A stretch of 64,000 nucleotides of DNA from Heterocephalus glaber (Eukaryota; Chordata; Mammalia; Rodentia; Bathyergidae), in assembly GCF_000247695.1 (NCBI RefSeq), contig NW_004624854.1:2496023-2560022 (forward strand), in the 5' to 3' direction. The position numbers were made by a program, and so were the translations under genes. Of this stretch, positions 60,431-64,000 are shown piece after piece; position 1 is the stretch's first letter; each line of letters opens with the position of its first letter. A model generated the notes under the pieces. It saw only the letters and a program-made list of their open reading frames with translations, ran no database searches and was not told where the DNA came from.

Positions 60431-61096
60431 TCTCCCACTCCACCTCCTCGACTCGGGGTCACCACGGCTGCTTTCACCTGAGTTCCCCACGACCACTGTG
60501 TAGCCAGTTGTTCTCATCTGGCAATAGTAATCGATCACCATTTCAGGACTTACTCACATGAAAACCCACATGCAATGTCTAAAATCCAGGAATTTTGTTT
60601 AATTTTATAGCATGTGACCAATGCAAATTCATTCTGTTCCATATTGTTTGCAAACAGAAATCCTTTTTTAAGGCTTGGCATCTCTCTGTGGATGTAACAT
60701 CTTTACCTCTGCCACAGACTTAATTCAGTTGACTTTCTTTCATAACAGAAATGCTGAGTCTTATGTATGCTGAGCTTTTCAGTATTGGCTCTGCTCTTTC
60801 AAGACCCATATTTTGTTCTATATTATACCTGTTTTTCCTTCCTCCCCGATTGTGGACTTCTCCACACATAACCAAATGAGTTCAATACAGATCTCATTCT
60901 ATTTCTAAATCAGGTACCCAGAATTATGAGGTTAAATAATATTAATGCCTGCTTATTGTCTCAGATAATGAGATTGCACTGTCTAGCTCTCATGTAGTAT
61001 TTTGGTTGTATCTGCACCTTCAGTGATGGACAACTAGGCAGACTGGAAATTCTTTCTTTCTAATCCTACAACAGACTTCTAGATGTAGATATTCTT

Positions 61097-61910
61097 TGTT
61101 TTTTTTTTTGTTTCTTTTTTTGGAAGAGAACATATCACGTTTGAATTTTTTAAGTGAAGTTTATTGGCCTAATTTAGATAGGCATAATGATCATATTCAT
61201 CATATGAGATTTGTACCTGTACATGATATATCTTGATTTTTATTTTTTCCCATTCCCCTCCCCTCCCTTCAAAACCTTCTTCTGCTTTTTATTTACAAAA
61301 CCCTTGTTTCTATTTTATCTTTCTTTTCTCATTTTTTTCTCTTTTCCCTTTCTTGAACTTTTCCCCTTCTTCTCCTCCAACTCCACTGTCCCTTCCCATT
61401 TAAACTTTTTCTTCCGATTTCATATAATCTATTATACATTTTGTTGTTTTTTTTTTTTTTTTTTTTACACTTTTAGTTTCTAACTCCAGAAAGAATGGCT
61501 ATTATCAAGAAATCGACCAATAACAAATGCTGGCCGGGCTGTGGGGGAAAAGGAACCCTTCTCCACTGCTGGTGGGAGTGAAGACTGGTACAACCACTGT
61601 GGAAATCAGTATGGAGTTACCTCAAAGAACTAGGACTAGAGATTCCATTTGACCCAGCTATACCCTTCTGGGTATATTCTTGAAAGAATTAAAAGCATCA
61701 TACCACAGTGATATATGCACACCCATGTTCATAGCACCACAGTTTGTAATAGCTAAACCTTGGAAACAGCCCAAATGCCCATGAACCTATGAATGGATAA
61801 AGAAGATGTAGGTTTTTTTATACTATGGAGTACCTCTTTTCCATAAAGTATAAACTTGAGACATTTATAGCTAAATGGATGCACTTAGAGATCATCCTCT
61901 TAACTGATGC
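61097..61910 (-). mobile_element. 5'-truncated L1 with inverted 5' part (twin priming)
   Basis: From the left, a T-run (61099-61120) and 61120-61484 are the L1 3' UTR in reverse. They mirror 59042-59444, including 'ttgtacctgtacatgatata' and a polypyrimidine tract. From about 61485 to 61910 the sequence turns to plus orientation and reads the preceding ORF2 end: 'cactgctggtgggagtgaag', 'ttgacccagctatacccttc', 'gcccatgaacctatgaatgg', 'agctaaatggatgcacttag'. An exact 10-bp duplication 'agatattctt' (61087-61096 and 61911-61920) encloses both parts. A single insertion with an inverted 5' segment explains this. A few dozen bases of L1 are missing at the internal joint. Confidence 0.9.
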
Positions 61911-61920
61911 AGATATTCTT

Positions 61921-64000
61921 AGATGCCTTAGGTGCAGGCTTCATGTGACCTAAGACTATTTGCAGTGCAATGTAGACACTTGGTTTTAAAACATGCTACC
62001 AGCCTACTCCTTAGGCTGTAGACTGGAAGTCATATTGCCACCACCATCTCACCAGCATGCCTGTTTCTCACAGGCTGATATGCAATTGAGAAGGTCTAAC
62101 TTCCTATGTTTCTCAGTTTCATCAGTGTAAAGAAAATTTGATTTCAGTTGAATATGTGAAATTTTAAGAATATTATATAATGCTGGGGTTTATGGAAATT
62201 ACTGAACTAGTGCCTAAAAGAGTTGCCTAGCTTTAAAACTGTTGGGTCATGCATATTCCAGTGTAAATTATCTACAATAGAACTTTTTATATTCCACTGA
62301 AATGTAGTAATTTTCATAATTCCTAACCCTAATGAATATTTAGAGAAAAATAATCTGAAAGTGAATATAAGTTTGAAAATGTTTACACTTTATGAGAAGC
62401 ATTAGATATTTATTTTAACATTAATCCATTTGTATTAATGCACTATATGTGTGGTTTAGAATATTTTGACATTTTGATACAACAAAGTGAGATAAATGAC
62501 TTAAGTTAATTAAATTTGTTGAATTAGAATACCTAAACTATAGATCTAAAAATGCAACTGGATGTTAATTTAGTCTCAGAAAACTAAATGATTGTCTGAT
62601 AAAGTTTTCTAAAGAAAATAACATGAAAAATACAACTTTTGGTGCTTAACACAAAACTTTTAATCAAAACTTTCATATATCACAAGTTCTCTTAGTACGG
62701 ACTCAAATTCTGAGACTTCAGCCTTAGCCTTTCATTCTTCCTTACTTGCATCACACACTGACTTCTGAATCAAAACAATATTACTTTAACTCAGCAATGC
62801 TTTGAAATTTCAGAATTAGTAATTCAGCTTCTCTAACTAAGGAGTCCTATCCCTGTGTAGGGCTTTGTGGAGTAAATACTATACACTGTCTAAAGATTTT
62901 AGAAGCCATATACTTAATATGAATAAAAAGTACAAACTTTCACTAGATATTTCTACATTATCTAGAATTACTCTTCAAAAAAAATCTGTATATTAAAAAA
63001 ATGGAAGGAAACTGATGCAAGTACTTATTATGTAAAATTCTCAATTCAGTGAGTATCATTAGAAAGTGCAGTGTTTGTAATATAATCTAGAATCTATATC
63101 GTCTCACAGTTCTTCTCATTCTTAGTTTTTCTCAGAAGCACATTTTCAAGTGGTCCTTGAGTCTGTATTGCAGCATATACAATTAGGGGCAATCTGTCCA
63201 GCCTTGTTCAAGGTGGACAATTCCATTTTTGGGTAGGTCACAATATTATAATAAATTATATAGAGAAGCAAATGTGACAAATAAGAAAAATTTCCTTAAA
63301 ACTATTGGCATAATTCAATTATTCTTGGATTATTGAGAAAACAATTGATTAAATATTCATTTTTTCCTTCTTTTAATCACTGAGGCACAAATATCGTCTA
63401 AAGACTATATGGGCAGAGTTCCCTCAATCTTCCATGTGCTCTACCTGAAGTAAAAATGCCTTCACTTTCATTGAAGAAATATTGATTTATTTTATGCTTT
63501 TTGTCATGGTTCAATTTCCACCTTAGTGACCATTTTTAGTGTGAGTGCACAAATTACATAATATCACTCTCAAGGTTTAAGTAAGGATGCAAAAATACAG
63601 ATTTTATTTTAAATTAATATTTATTAGCTCTTTTATATATTAACACTATCTTTATCACTGTTTTGTGCTGAATATATGCCAATCTGCCCACCAACACATA
63701 GTTAAATGTAACTCGGCAGGCACCCTAACCTGGACTCTGTCAGTTATGACAGAAAAGAATTTGTTCCAGAGAGGGAATGATAAACTCTCCCACTGTTTCC
63801 CAAAGCAGGTTAGTTGTGGTTTCATGTTTTGTTTCTTGGATTTTTGCTGTTGCTCTTGTTGGTTTTTAATTTAAGTCAGAGAAACCAAGCTGCTTTGTAC
63901 CTATTATGAGCATATTTATTATTAGCAAATAATATAGAAAGTGTTAAAATTCAGTTTATTAGTGAGTCAATTTGTATTTTTATTTTAATAATTGCATTTA
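61921..64000. other. No gene seen
   Basis: 61960-62060 is slightly GC-richer. The rest is AT-rich unique-looking DNA to the window edge. Confidence 0.5.

Noticed and set aside
61211..61483. 90-codon F/S/P-rich ORF
   Set aside because: It is the polypyrimidine strand of the L1 3' UTR in the twin-primed insertion.
1..64000. Prokaryotic-style operons, ribosome binding sites or origins
   Set aside because: The SINEs, L1, LTRs and a processed mRNA copy show nuclear mammalian DNA, so such signals would be spurious.

Overview
This window is AT-rich, intron- or intergenic-type DNA of a placental mammal, almost certainly a rodent outside the mouse/rat family. The evidence is the repeat content: many copies of a tRNA-derived ID-type SINE (A box 'tagctcagtgg', B box 'gttcgatccc', 3' end 'ggtacc' plus A-tail), 7SL-derived B1-like monomers, B1+ID composite SINEs, L1 3' ends, and ancient MaLR/ERVL LTRs and Tigger-like DNA transposons shared by mammals. 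From memory the ID variant looks most like those of castorimorph rodents (beaver, kangaroo rat); that placement is tentative.

I find no intact protein-coding gene. The clearest gene-derived feature is a nearly full-length processed retrocopy of ASF1B (histone H3-H4 chaperone) at 49079-50571. It is intronless, carries 5' and 3' UTR and a poly(A) tail, and is flanked by a 13-bp target-site duplication. A 2-nt insertion after codon 15 breaks the frame, but the rest of the reading frame is open to the normal stop. A short U2 snRNA pseudogene lies at 54638. Three weaker gene-like patches are a CpG-rich block (46260-47460), an mRNA-like stretch ending in AATAAA on the minus strand (44185-44960), and a possible minus-strand exon at 35259-35423. 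I could not identify the source gene of any of them.

Layout: 1-7 kb, an ERV1-like LTR and an L1 3' end, then B1-type SINEs. 7-12 kb, MaLR LTRs and ID SINEs, one truncated to about 10 nt plus tail. 12.5-13.7 kb, a decayed L1 ORF2. 18-24 kb, L1 3' UTRs, MLT1 and MLT2-like LTRs, an ID SINE and a microsatellite. 27-29.3 kb, a MaLR LTR, an AT-rich minisatellite, an ID SINE and an abutting solo ERVK-type LTR with 6-bp duplication, then an MLT1 LTR. 31.3 kb, a Tigger-like element. 32-40 kb, MaLR, three ID SINEs with clear duplications, an L1 3' end, a B1 and a small inverted-repeat element next to a (TG)n tract. 44-47.5 kb, the gene-like patches. 47.8-54.6 kb, probable old minus-strand L1 broken up by the ASF1B retrocopy, a SINE, LTRs and a Tigger fragment. 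59-62 kb, young L1 3' ends, one with the inverted 5' part typical of twin priming.

The elements do not form a pathway. The window is a layered record of retrotransposition whose relative order can partly be read from nested insertions. I see no CRISPR array, operon, or other undescribed system.
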